A stretch of DNA of 64,000 bases, taken from positions 2,076,501 through 2,140,500 of the forward strand of contig NZ_CP141608.1 in the NCBI RefSeq assembly GCF_035581345.1. The letters run 5' to 3'. Source of the DNA: Pseudomonas sp. JQ170C. Lineage in GTDB: Bacteria > Pseudomonadota > Gammaproteobacteria > Pseudomonadales > Pseudomonadaceae. Numbering within the stretch: the first letter of the stretch is position 1; each line of letters opens with the position of its first letter. The position numbers were made by a program, and so were the translations under genes. Shown piece after piece: positions 33,557 through 41,354 of the stretch. A model generated the notes under the pieces. The model did no database searches. It was not told the origin of the DNA and saw nothing but the letters and a program-made list of their open reading frames with translations.

Positions 33557-33922
33557 TTACCTTTGGGTCAGGCGTAGCGCCTCGGCAGTGGTCAGATCGA
33601 AAACCCACTCAAACCAATTGTCGATTGGCACAATGTTCCGGTGCGGCCAGATAGCCCTGAAGAATAGGCCGTGAGCGACTTTCTCCACTTGAGCATTGAT
33701 GGGTGCTACTCGGTCCTTAGCCCAGTGCGGTCGCCAACCCCAGCGCACCAGGTCTGCATGTAGCACGCCATCCTGCATGTTCAACACGGCTACTTGAGTA
33801 GTTGGAGCGACGTTGTAACGATCTAACGGCTGCTCGCCGGCGCTGTTGGCCAGCGGGCAACTCATACTTAAGGCATCCACAAAGTCGTGGATACCCCGGT
33901 ACTGGCTCAGTCTTCCGCACAT
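33557..33922 (-). pseudogene. Truncated SRAP/HMCES-family gene
   Basis: The frame starts MCGRLSQY with the catalytic Cys2 and continues with the family segments YNVAPTTQVAVL, RWGWRPHWAKD and NIVPIDNWFEWV. The homology ends near residue 107 and is followed by 14 unrelated residues to a stop. Complete SRAP proteins have about 200-230 residues, so roughly half, including the catalytic HIS region, is missing. The break lies about 100 bases from the att-like repeat. SRAP proteins crosslink to abasic sites in single-stranded DNA. The start overlaps the gene before it. Confidence 0.8.
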
Positions 33923-34635
33923 CCCGGTTCTCCCAGGTCATCTGGTACGAATCCCTGCCCACCGCAGACCTCACAATCTTCGCGTTGAGCGAACGAATCA
34001 CAGCACGCCGGGCAACACTTGAACGGCGAGTATCTCACCCGATCCCGCAGGATCCGGTACCGCACCCAATCATTACCCTCGAACGCTTCCTGCGCCAGGT
34101 CCACCAGCACCCGATAGGCGTCAGGATCTCCAACACCCTCGAGCATTTTTCCGTCGATCATCCGTGCCGTTTCGATTAGACGAAAGGTTTTACCGTCCTG
34201 CCCTAAAATGAGTAGACCTTTGATCACGCCAAGCTCGCCGGAAGTACGCAGCACAATTCGGAGCTGGTCACGCTCTTGAGTCACCATCCCATCGAAACTG
34301 AAGGCGTCAGTGCGATTCTCTTCATAGTAGTTACCCTGTTTGATGTATCCCACGCGAGAACGGCCACCTTCGGGCACTACGTTGTAGCTGGATGCTCGGC
34401 AGTACAGCTCCTGGGCAAACTGCTCTTCCAGTCCGGCAGTGTAAGCCGCCTGTACCTGCTCTCTCAGGTCGTGTAGTTCCAGCGGGTCGAACAGGCCAAG
34501 GGCGTCTAGGTCTTCGGTAGTTGACCTCATGATTTGCAGGTACACCTCAGGATTGCTCAGCCTCAAATGTTCATTGCGCAGCATTCCGTGCCAGTGCGCC
34601 AAGGCCTCTGGTTTGGTATGTGAGTGCTTGCTCAT
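33907..34635 (-). CDS. Hypothetical zinc-ribbon protein
   Basis: This encodes 242 residues. A helical N-terminal half (LHDLREQVQAAYTAGLEEQF) is followed by a beta-rich middle (FSFDGMVTQERDQLRIVLRT). The C-terminus has two CxxC pairs (CCPACC and CEVCGG), like a DnaJ-type zinc ribbon. It is located between the HTH gene and the SRAP fragment on the same strand and probably in one operon. Function is unknown. Confidence 0.72.
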   Translation of the reverse strand: MSKHSHTKPEALAHWHGMLRNEHLRLSNPEVYLQIMRSTTEDLDALGLFDPLELHDLREQVQAAYTAGLEEQFAQELYCRASSYNVVPEGGRSRVGYIKQGNYYEENRTDAFSFDGMVTQERDQLRIVLRTSGELGVIKGLLILGQDGKTFRLIETARMIDGKMLEGVGDPDAYRVLVDLAQEAFEGNDWVRYRILRDRVRYSPFKCCPACCDSFAQREDCEVCGGQGFVPDDLGEPGCAED

Positions 34636-34655
34636 TAGGTGGGGGCACTAGGCGA

Positions 34656-35018
34656 TCATTCGACTAAATGAAAGTCATGCCTGGTGCTGGGGTCCGGAGT
34701 CGCCCCGCGCAGGTTATCTGCGATCATCGGCTTTTGGCCGGGGAAGAAGATCAGGGCCTCTTTTTCAAATGCAAACGAAAGTGCTTGTATCGTTACGGGG
34801 CGAAGCTGACGGGCCCGGGACTCAAAGTCTCTGATAGCTTTGATGGAGACGCCTGCGCGAAAGGCTAGAGCTTCGACAGACCATCCAAGTAGTTCGCGGG
34901 CCTGTAGGCAGTGATCCTGATCAAAGGCTATTGGGAAGGCTTCTGGCGTCAGGCACAGCTCTTGATTCGCTTGCTTTCGGCTTCGAGCCTGGTCTAAATC
35001 GAAAAGCTCTGCTGTCAC
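34656..35018 (-). CDS. HTH-domain regulator, SOS-controlled
   Basis: This encodes 120 residues from a GTG at 35018, which has GAGG eight bases upstream. A longer frame would run through the LexA box, so the GTG is preferred. Residues about 38-105 form an XRE-type helix-turn-helix (LQARELLGWSVEALAFRAG, SIKAIRDFES). It is the first gene of the leftward group with the zinc-ribbon and SRAP-fragment genes. Confidence 0.72.
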   Translation of the reverse strand: MTAELFDLDQARSRKQANQELCLTPEAFPIAFDQDHCLQARELLGWSVEALAFRAGVSIKAIRDFESRARQLRPVTIQALSFAFEKEALIFFPGQKPMIADNLRGATPDPSTRHDFHLVE

Positions 35019-35033
35019 TTTTGCATCCTCGTT

Positions 35034-35053
35034 TTCTGTATGTATATACAGTA
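35034..35053. promoter_or_regulatory. LexA (SOS) box
   Basis: CTGTATGTATATACAG at 35036-35051 has the full CTGT-N8-ACAG symmetry of gammaproteobacterial LexA sites, with an AT alternating centre. It lies about 18 bases upstream of the GTG of the HTH gene, so the operon would be induced by DNA damage. Confidence 0.82.
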
Positions 35054-35091
35054 TTCGAGGCGCGATGATTTTGGCTAGTCCCCAATCGTCA

Positions 35092-35113
35092 CATGGGGCA
35101 TAAATGGGGCAAA
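35092..35113. repeat. Paired 11-bp repeat resembling att arm sites
   Basis: ATGGGGCATAA and ATGGGGCAAAC stand side by side with an 11-bp period. A similar pair, CTTAGGGCAAA then TTTAGGGCAGA, lies at 36953-36974 in the right att-like repeat. They may be arm-type integrase binding sites or the decayed end of an integrase gene. Confidence 0.4.
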
Positions 35114-35169
35114 CCATACGCCAATCTATGCCAAGCGATGCCAACTTATGCACGTTTGCGTTTATGCAA

Positions 35170-35211
35170 AAAAGCGCCGGCTCCCTTGTTCTGTGGGGCT
35201 TCGGCGCTTTT
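35170..35211. terminator. Bidirectional terminator hairpin
   Basis: A perfect 10-bp stem AAAAGCGCCG/CGGCGCTTTT with a 22-base loop gives A/T tracts on both sides. It separates the LexA-controlled operon from the 3' end of the HEPN-like gene. Confidence 0.68.
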
Positions 35212-35265
35212 GCGTGTTAATACTCCAGCACAATTGGAGTGTGTAATAGTCGAATCAAAGCGGAC

Positions 35266-36693
35266 TCATGACCAGGTCAGATAACCAGCTGTTAGCTGCT
35301 TAAACCTGCTGTCTAGTGGTGCTTTGCCGTTACCTGGAAGGTGTGTCAGGAGAAAGTCGATGCACTCCTGAAGGCGCTGATTGACCACGCCGGCTTTGAT
35401 TTTTTCCAGCGCTTTGCAGGCTTGTTTACGGCAAAGCTCGTCACTAAGTTTAACCTGGATTTCAAAGCTCGTGAGTGCTGCTAGTGCAGTAGGCGCCCAT
35501 TGGTCACCTAGCAAACCTAGAAGTTTATCGTAATAAATTGCACCTCTTGGGGAAACTCCGCTGCAATATGGCCGGCCGTTACCGATTCGACAAATCAGGA
35601 AAACCTTAATCAGCTTGGGTGCGAAATTCGCAAGAATGTCCTGCTGATTGTGTATGTAAGACATTATGTCGTCAGCTACTGGGGCTTCGTGGTGGAAGTT
35701 GTCCCAAGCATTATGTTTTTCTAGTAACGAGTCTATCAGTCCATCTACGATAATCGCTCGCTCAGCACCTGAGCGGAATGCATTACCATTAACGGCTTGG
35801 AGAAACTGAACGCCAAGCTCGTATTTGTCTTTGTGGAGGTTAGTGTTGTAACCCTCGAGAGTTAACCCAAGGCGATATTTGAAATCCTCATTGCTAGCTT
35901 GCCAGACAGGAACTGAAAGGAGGGAAATATTCTTCCTGACTTGTGGGTCCGTATCTGCGGCTACATAGATCCCAAACATAGTTCTGAGGATGTTCCCGCA
36001 GTGATGAGACGCGAGCTCATTTATTTTGCTAGTAATGCTGGCAAGGTAAGCTGCGTCTAGAGGCTGCGTGTATGTGCGGAGATTCTGGATAAAAGCCTGG
36101 ACCTGCAGTGCGGACTCAGTTGGTCGATCCTTCAGCACATCTTTGATGCAGTTTGTAAGCCACGCTAAAAGCTCGTAAGCGTTAATTGTGTAGTTTGTTG
36201 GGTGGGATATCCCAATATCGTTGCGCATGTCGAGCATGTGCTTGAGTTTTTTTGTTGTTGTCTCACTAATCAGTTCAAGCTTTCGGCATGTATCCAGAAG
36301 AGTTGCGTCTTTTACTGCGCGAAGGTCGTCTTCCGTTTGATAAAACTCCCTGTTTTTTCCTCCGATTGCCGCGTCGTAAAAGATGTCGAGCCCATAAGCT
36401 ATTACTTTCTTGTGTAAGTCTAGAACGACTTCGTTCCAAATCGCATTGAGGGAGTAGTCAAAAAGTCCAAATCCTGCGCCTACAACAAATTTTGAAAGGT
36501 ATCTAGCACCTTGTTTGGCATCATGAGGGAGTGATTCAATCAATGCCGGTAATGCCTGCCCAATAATTGCCCTTTCCTCTTGGGAGGCAATGATATTTTC
36601 ATGCGGCAAGCCAATGGCTTGCAGCAGCTCAACGACCATCTGCGCTTGTGGGTCAACTAACTGCATTTGTGGCTTGGGGACTAGACTGCTCAT
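35266..36693 (-). CDS. Putative HEPN-domain protein, defence candidate
   Basis: This encodes 475 residues from the ATG at 36693 (GGATCC upstream). A short glycine/phenylalanine-rich stretch (VVGAGFGLFDYSLNAIW) precedes a helical domain with LKHMLDMRNDIGISHPTNY, an R157-x6-H164 pattern typical of HEPN ribonucleases. The C-terminal 250 residues are helical and unrecognised. GC content and codon use are clearly lower than in the phage structural genes. It may act as an RNase-type abortive infection factor; only the Rx6H motif supports this. Confidence 0.72.
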   Translation of the reverse strand: MSSLVPKPQMQLVDPQAQMVVELLQAIGLPHENIIASQEERAIIGQALPALIESLPHDAKQGARYLSKFVVGAGFGLFDYSLNAIWNEVVLDLHKKVIAYGLDIFYDAAIGGKNREFYQTEDDLRAVKDATLLDTCRKLELISETTTKKLKHMLDMRNDIGISHPTNYTINAYELLAWLTNCIKDVLKDRPTESALQVQAFIQNLRTYTQPLDAAYLASITSKINELASHHCGNILRTMFGIYVAADTDPQVRKNISLLSVPVWQASNEDFKYRLGLTLEGYNTNLHKDKYELGVQFLQAVNGNAFRSGAERAIIVDGLIDSLLEKHNAWDNFHHEAPVADDIMSYIHNQQDILANFAPKLIKVFLICRIGNGRPYCSGVSPRGAIYYDKLLGLLGDQWAPTALAALTSFEIQVKLSDELCRKQACKALEKIKAGVVNQRLQECIDFLLTHLPGNGKAPLDSRFKQLTAGYLTWS

Positions 36694-36952
36694 AGTGGAT
36701 CCGTTCCTATCTGCAATACGATTTTGGGGCCTGGGTCTCGATGACAGAGCTAGAGCCTGTGGGGCCGAGTGAGCCAACCTGAAGCCTATCCGTGTCAGGG
36801 TCTGAACGCATTGTGCCAGTACAGGTGTGTTCGGGCTATGGAGCCAGCGTGAGTGCATTGCGCTGCCGCTTGTGGGGTGCAGTCGTAAGGCAGTCCAGCG
36901 CGTCAGGCTAGGCCGCACATCAGCGTGTGGTCAGGGCGTTATGCTGAAAATT

Positions 36953-37083
36953 CTTAGGGCAAATTTAGGGCAGATACTGGGCCGCTCAGGGCCGCGGAAG
37001 ACCGAATGTGCGTACTGTGACGCCAGGTTTTGCTGGCCTAAAGCGGCCTAAGGAGGGCGCCGGGCGGGTTCAAATCCCTATCC
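36953..37083. repeat. Att-like direct repeat, right copy
   Basis: TTAGGGCA-type elements (36953-36975) are followed 98 bases later by GTTCAAATCCCTATCC (ending 37083), matching the copy at 33375-33494. The two copies bracket 3.5 kb with the SRAP fragment, zinc-ribbon, HTH and HEPN-like genes. Other sequence from 36694 to 37376 holds no convincing gene. Confidence 0.6.
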
Positions 37084-37376
37084 ATTTTCCTCGCGTCCGT
37101 TATCGAGCCAGAGTGGACACTCTATGTCCTAGCCCGCATTCGAGCCTCAAAACTGAGGATAAAGCCATAATTGCCAAATGCCATTCCAGGCAATATATTC
37201 CCGCGCGGGATGGCAAGTTGACATCGCTGTCCCAGGGCTTCCGAAGGCCTAGTCGACCCACCAAGGAGGTGGAGGGCCTGGAGCCATGCGTTGGCTGTCG
37301 CGATTGCGACAGGCAGCTACGAGTGCGGGGTTGCACTGAAGGTGCACCTCGGCAACGACAATGCAAGGACATGTGA

Positions 37377-37928
37377 ATGAAGTTTGATTGCGCAAAAATT
37401 ACCGGCAAGCTCGACCATGTTGAGTCTGTCAGTCGTATGGACGGTGGTTTCACTGCTAGTGTAAAAATCGACGGAGCAGTGATTCCAAAACTGAAAATGG
37501 CAAGCAGGATATACGAAGAGCTGAACGTTGGCGAAAATGTTACTCTGTACGGACTCTTTAAAAATAATAAGGATAAAGGGAAAAACGAGGGGATCTTGTA
37601 TGGTCTTAAAAAGGAAAGCGGCGAAAAGATGTTTTCCACCGAATTCCGCTATAAAGTTCCTATGCTCCTCGCTGTAGTTTCCGTGTTCGCTTTTTGCTTT
37701 GTGTTTGTAGCCGGCTGGGCACTATCTGTCCTCCCTGTGAATTACTATATGGGTACCGCTGACGTTATGTACAACACCACCGTGGTGGCTGTTGTAGAAG
37801 CGAGTTTGGCTGCCGCATTTTTCCTATGGCGGGCATGGGTGATGGTTCAAGCCACCGCAGATCCGGAGGCTTGGGAAGTTATGGATGCTGCAACGGTCTC
37901 ATCGCGTTTTAGCAAATTTGATAAGTAA
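37377..37928 (+). CDS. Hypothetical protein with OB-like N-terminus and two membrane segments
   Basis: This encodes 183 residues with AAGGA before the ATG. Residues 1-80 are beta-rich (AKITGKLDHVESVS, NVTLYGLFKNNK), followed by hydrophobic segments at about 97-118 (MLLAVVSVFAFCFVFVAGWA) and 132-155 (TTVVAVVEASLAAAFFLWRA). It is lower in GC than its surroundings and stands alone near the prophage end, fitting a conversion gene. No family is recognised. Confidence 0.68.
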   Translation: MKFDCAKITGKLDHVESVSRMDGGFTASVKIDGAVIPKLKMASRIYEELNVGENVTLYGLFKNNKDKGKNEGILYGLKKESGEKMFSTEFRYKVPMLLAVVSVFAFCFVFVAGWALSVLPVNYYMGTADVMYNTTVVAVVEASLAAAFFLWRAWVMVQATADPEAWEVMDAATVSSRFSKFDK

Positions 37929-38327
37929 TACAGGTAGGCGATCCCCACAAGGATAACGCGACCACGCGCAAACTGTGCAAGCGGAGCGCGCAGCCAGGAT
38001 GGCGGCGGCGTGAGGATGGAAGCCCAGCGGGTGGAGCCCTATTGGGCTCGGTTTACGACAGCCATCACCGGCAGGGGCACGCTCAAGTATCGTTGCTGGT
38101 TATTATCAGCATCCTTTGCAAAGACCCTGTGTAAGCGTACGGGGAATACGTCTTGCGCAGGTCAGTTGGGCATCCATTGATGCGGCAGCGACTGTTCGAT
38201 CTCACTGGACTTCTGTCAATGGGGCCTTGCGTTTCAGTCTGTCCAATCCATCATCGGGCCGAATTGCGCGTCTTCCTGCCTCCGACGTGGGGGGTACAAT
38301 GATCATTCGAGGGTAAGGGGCTCATTT
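37929..38327. other. Gene-free stretch near prophage right end
   Basis: No convincing gene lies here. A perfect hairpin GAGCCC-TATT-GGGCTC occurs at 38034-38049 in a GC-rich, purine-rich surround, which could be structured RNA or a repeat remnant. Nothing else is recognised. Confidence 0.4.
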
Positions 38328-38525
38328 ATGAAAACCTTAAGCGGACTGATCGAGGCTGGCGAACCGCTGATCCAGCAGGCTATTGATGCATTGCAGCGGT
38401 ACCATGAAACCCAGGAAGCGGGCAGACTGGCAAATGAAGTGGAGCGTTTGCGCCTGGAGGCAGAGTCTCTTTACCACGCCGTTACGGACTACCAGTCCGA
38501 GCCTTGGGATGAGGTTGTTCGATAG
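38328..38525 (+). CDS. Small hypothetical protein (65 aa) at prophage end
   Basis: This encodes 65 residues with AGGGG upstream. The sequence is helical and probably a coiled coil (ALQRYHETQEAGRLANEVER, LRLEAESLYHAV). It is the last gene before attR. Function is unknown. Confidence 0.62.
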   Translation: MKTLSGLIEAGEPLIQQAIDALQRYHETQEAGRLANEVERLRLEAESLYHAVTDYQSEPWDEVVR

Positions 38526-38661
38526 GTCAAGCGGGCCTCAAATCGATTCCGCAACTGCATCCGAACCCCTTGCGGGATAAGGCTTCCAGCCCATTCACTC
38601 TAGCTGAGGTGCGGAACGGAATCTTACGTAAGCTTCTGTTTTGTAATGAAAATTTTGTGGA

Positions 38662-38717
38662 CTTGAAAACCGTCGATGGGCAACTATCCTAGAGTTCGAA
38701 TCTCTACGCTTCCGCCA
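38662..38717 (+). other. attR: 3' fragment of tRNA-Ser(UGA)
   Basis: From CTTGAAAACCGTC (anticodon loop with TGA) the sequence follows tRNA-Ser(UGA): a long variable arm, the T-arm TAGAGTTCGAATCTCTA, the acceptor strand CGCTTCC, a G discriminator and CCA at 38715-38717. The 5' half is absent and replaced by unrelated sequence. This is the partial copy left by integration; the intact tRNA gene should lie left of the window beside the integrase. Confidence 0.85.
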
Positions 38718-38722
38718 CTTTC

Positions 38723-38748
38723 AAAGCCCTGATTATTCAGGGCTTTTT
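38723..38748 (+). terminator. Terminator of the tRNA-Ser gene
   Basis: A 10-bp stem AAAGCCCTGA/TCAGGGCTTT with loop TTAT is followed by further Ts. It lies six bases after the CCA end, as expected for the original tRNA gene. Confidence 0.82.
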
Positions 38749-38749
38749 G

Positions 38750-39417
38750 CGTTTCTGGGGTTCTAAAAATAGGGCCTTGGGACCACGGCTGGGACCGCCA
38801 AAAGTTCATCGCTTCCACTTCGTTTTCGAGTCACTTCCAAAACGCTTGATATTGGATGGCTCGGCGCAGTCATGCGGGAGACTGGAAATGTGCTCCAAGC
38901 AGCCACCAGCCTCGCGGGGAGGGCATGATTCCTTGAAGTGGCTATCAGTGATCACCCCAGCACGGGGCAGAAACCAGCAGGGCGATCACTAACTCACCAA
39001 CTATTACCGTTTCGATACTGAAGCACTGCGCTTCTGCCTTCCTCCACTCGCGGTAATCCGCCGAGTGCTCGGCTGCTCACGTCCTCTTCTCGGCCATCGC
39101 CGATACCTCGCAAGCCGCTCGGCGGCAAGTGGATTTGGTGCTGGCGCCGGCCGTGCCGGGCGCGGTTTGAAATGCGTTTCATGTTGTTCTCTGTTGGTTC
39201 CAGACGCACACGACTTCTAAGGCCCTGGTGGCCTGGGTCTCATCGAGCGTCAGTTTGTTGGGAGTAGCGATCCAGCCTGAGGCGGTGGGCGCTGTGGGTG
39301 GCTCAGGGCACCTCCTGATTGGCCTCATATCAGGCATGGAGGTGTCGGCTGAACGGGGTGGAAGTGCCCCCTCGGCCAGACGCGGCAACCGGGGGGCGAT
39401 CCACTGGGATGGCTCAG
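38750..39417. other. Gene-poor chromosomal stretch after attR
   Basis: No convincing gene is present. The first part (38756-38810) reads in one frame LGPRLGPPKV, reminiscent of integrase C-termini seen at old attachment sites. The minus strand near 39179-39280 has a short coding-like segment (NKLTLDETQATRALEVVCVW) with no clear start. It may be debris of earlier insertions at this tRNA. Confidence 0.4.
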
Positions 39418-39804
39418 TCAGGACATGGCCGTTGGGAGGCGGGGTGCTTTTTCGGTGGAGCGCGAGATCGCTGTCAGTGGGTGATAGTAATCAACCCTTG
39501 CCAACTTCTTCACCCGGCGGCTCTCTCGGTGGCAGAACGCCAGATAGACGCCAAATGCCACGATCAGTGCTATCGGCAGTACCAGCAGACATATCAGGCT
39601 GATCATGAGCAGTTCGGGTGTTCTGATTTTTTCCAGTGGCAAGTCAAAGGCACCTCGCAACAGCTGCATGGCCGGGTTGGGCCCTAGCGGCTTTTCAAAG
39701 TCGTCCAGCCAGTAACGGTAGTACGCCAGTAGTTGACAAATGAGCGTCACCCCGAGCCATGAAGCCGCCAATGTTGCGCACAGCGTTGCTGTGAATGAAA
39801 ACAT
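39418..39804 (-). CDS. Small membrane protein, function unknown
   Basis: This encodes 128 residues from the ATG at 39804. Hydrophobic segments lie at about 4-26 (FTATLCATLAASWLGVTLIC) and 66-95 (LLMISLICLLVLPIALIVAF), with a basic C-terminal tail. A longer frame upstream lacks a ribosome site. No neighbour suggests a function. The following 39805-40113 holds no gene. Confidence 0.6.
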   Translation of the reverse strand: MFSFTATLCATLAASWLGVTLICQLLAYYRYWLDDFEKPLGPNPAMQLLRGAFDLPLEKIRTPELLMISLICLLVLPIALIVAFGVYLAFCHRESRRVKKLARVDYYHPLTAISRSTEKAPRLPTAMS

Positions 39805-40113
39805 AATCAAGCCCTTTTCTGACACATACCTAAAAGCGGACACACAGGCTGGGATGAACTTGGTTCGAGTCAATAGTTTGCCGGTGTTATAACTACAAAC
39901 CCGCCCCTACACCTTGAAAATCGGGGCTTATTATTCGCGCTTCGCAGTTTTGCGATATAGGAATGGTCTGAATTTTTAAGCGTGAGGGTTTCCTGTCGAC
40001 GTCCGGTACTGTGACGGCCGGAAAAGAATTCAGTTGTAACCAGTTCTAGCGCAGGGAACGTACCGATTTTGTGTGAGGCTTACAAATAAGCAATTAATAC
40101 ATCTCTTTGCAAA

Positions 40114-41352
40114 TCAATAGCCTACGCCAGTCTTCATATCCAGCGCTTCATCGACGAGTTCGATCCAGTGCCGCACCGGTGTGCGACCGGCGCCGTCGAG
40201 GTGGGCCTGGCAGCCGATGTTGGCGGTGACGATCACCTCGGGCTTGCCGCTTTCCAGGGCATTGAGCTTGTTGTCGCGCAGTTGCCTGGACAACGCGGGC
40301 TGGGTCAGCGAATAGGTCCCGGCCGAGCCGCAACACAGGTGGCTGTCGGGGACAGCCGTCAGTGCGAAACCGAGGCGAGTGAGCACGCCCTCTACCGCGC
40401 CCCCGAGCTTTTGCGCATGTTGCAGGGTGCAGGGGCAATGGAACGCCAGGCGTTTGTCGGTGCGTACGCCGAGCTGCTCCAGGGGCTCGACGCCGAGCAC
40501 CTCGACCAGATCCTTGGCCAGGGAACTCACGCGCCTGGCCTTCTGGGCATAGATCGGGTCATGCGCCAGCAGGTGGCCGTACTCTTTGACAAACGCGCCG
40601 CACCCGCTGGCGGTTTGCACAATGGCCTCGGCGCCCAGTTCGATGGCGGGCCACCAGGCATCGATGTTCTGGCGTGCACGCTGCAGGCCGTGCGCCTGGG
40701 CGTTGAGGTGGTAGTCCACCGCACCGCAGCAACCGGCTTCATGGATCGGTGTGACGCTGATGCCGAGGCGGTCGAGTACCCGCGCCGCGGCAGCGTTGGT
40801 GTTGGGGGCCAGGCCAGGCTGCACACAACCTTCAAGCATCAGCACGCGGCGGGCATGACGGGGCGCGGGGCGAGGTGTGGTGGCACGGGAGGTGCGCGGC
40901 AATTTGGCCTGGAGGTTGGCGGGTAGCAGTGGGCGAAACACCTGGGCGACCTGGGTCAGCCCCTTGAACAGACCGGCATGCGGCACAACGGCACGCACGC
41001 TTTCACGCAACGCCCGTTGCGCCAGCGGGCGAGGCACGGCAGCGTCGACGACGGCGCGGCCTATGTCCAGCAGATTGTGGTACTCCACCCCCGACGGGCA
41101 GGTGGTTTCGCAATTGCGGCAGCTCAGGCAGCGGTCCAGGTGCAGTTGGGTCTTGGCGGTGACTTCATTGCCCTCCAGCACTTGCTTGATCAGGTAAATG
41201 CGCCCGCGCGGGCCGTCGAGCTCGTCGCCAATCAGCTGGTACGTCGGGCAGGTGGCATTGCAGAAGCCGCAATGCACACAGCTGCGCAGGATGCGTTCGG
41301 CTTCCTCGGCACGCGGCAGTTGCCTGGCCTGTTCACTCAAATGGGTCTGCAC
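40114..41352 (-). CDS. glcF: Glycolate oxidase iron-sulfur subunit GlcF
   Basis: This encodes 412 residues from a GTG at 41352, two bases after the glcE stop with GAGGTG as ribosome site. Two 4Fe-4S motifs are visible (CVHCGFCNATCP, CLSCRNCETTCP), and two CCG-type domains (GCCGAVDYH, CCGSAGTYS). With GlcD and GlcE it oxidises glycolate to glyoxylate and passes electrons to the respiratory chain. Confidence 0.95.
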   Translation of the reverse strand: MQTHLSEQARQLPRAEEAERILRSCVHCGFCNATCPTYQLIGDELDGPRGRIYLIKQVLEGNEVTAKTQLHLDRCLSCRNCETTCPSGVEYHNLLDIGRAVVDAAVPRPLAQRALRESVRAVVPHAGLFKGLTQVAQVFRPLLPANLQAKLPRTSRATTPRPAPRHARRVLMLEGCVQPGLAPNTNAAAARVLDRLGISVTPIHEAGCCGAVDYHLNAQAHGLQRARQNIDAWWPAIELGAEAIVQTASGCGAFVKEYGHLLAHDPIYAQKARRVSSLAKDLVEVLGVEPLEQLGVRTDKRLAFHCPCTLQHAQKLGGAVEGVLTRLGFALTAVPDSHLCCGSAGTYSLTQPALSRQLRDNKLNALESGKPEVIVTANIGCQAHLDGAGRTPVRHWIELVDEALDMKTGVGY

Positions 41353-41354
41353 GG

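Noticed and set aside
38034..38049. GAGCCC/GGGCTC hairpin as a terminator
   Set aside because: No T run follows and no gene ends nearby; noted only as a structure.
32188..38525. CRISPR array or toxin-antitoxin pair in the accessory region
   Set aside because: No regularly spaced repeats were found and no small co-oriented gene pair with toxin-antitoxin family motifs.
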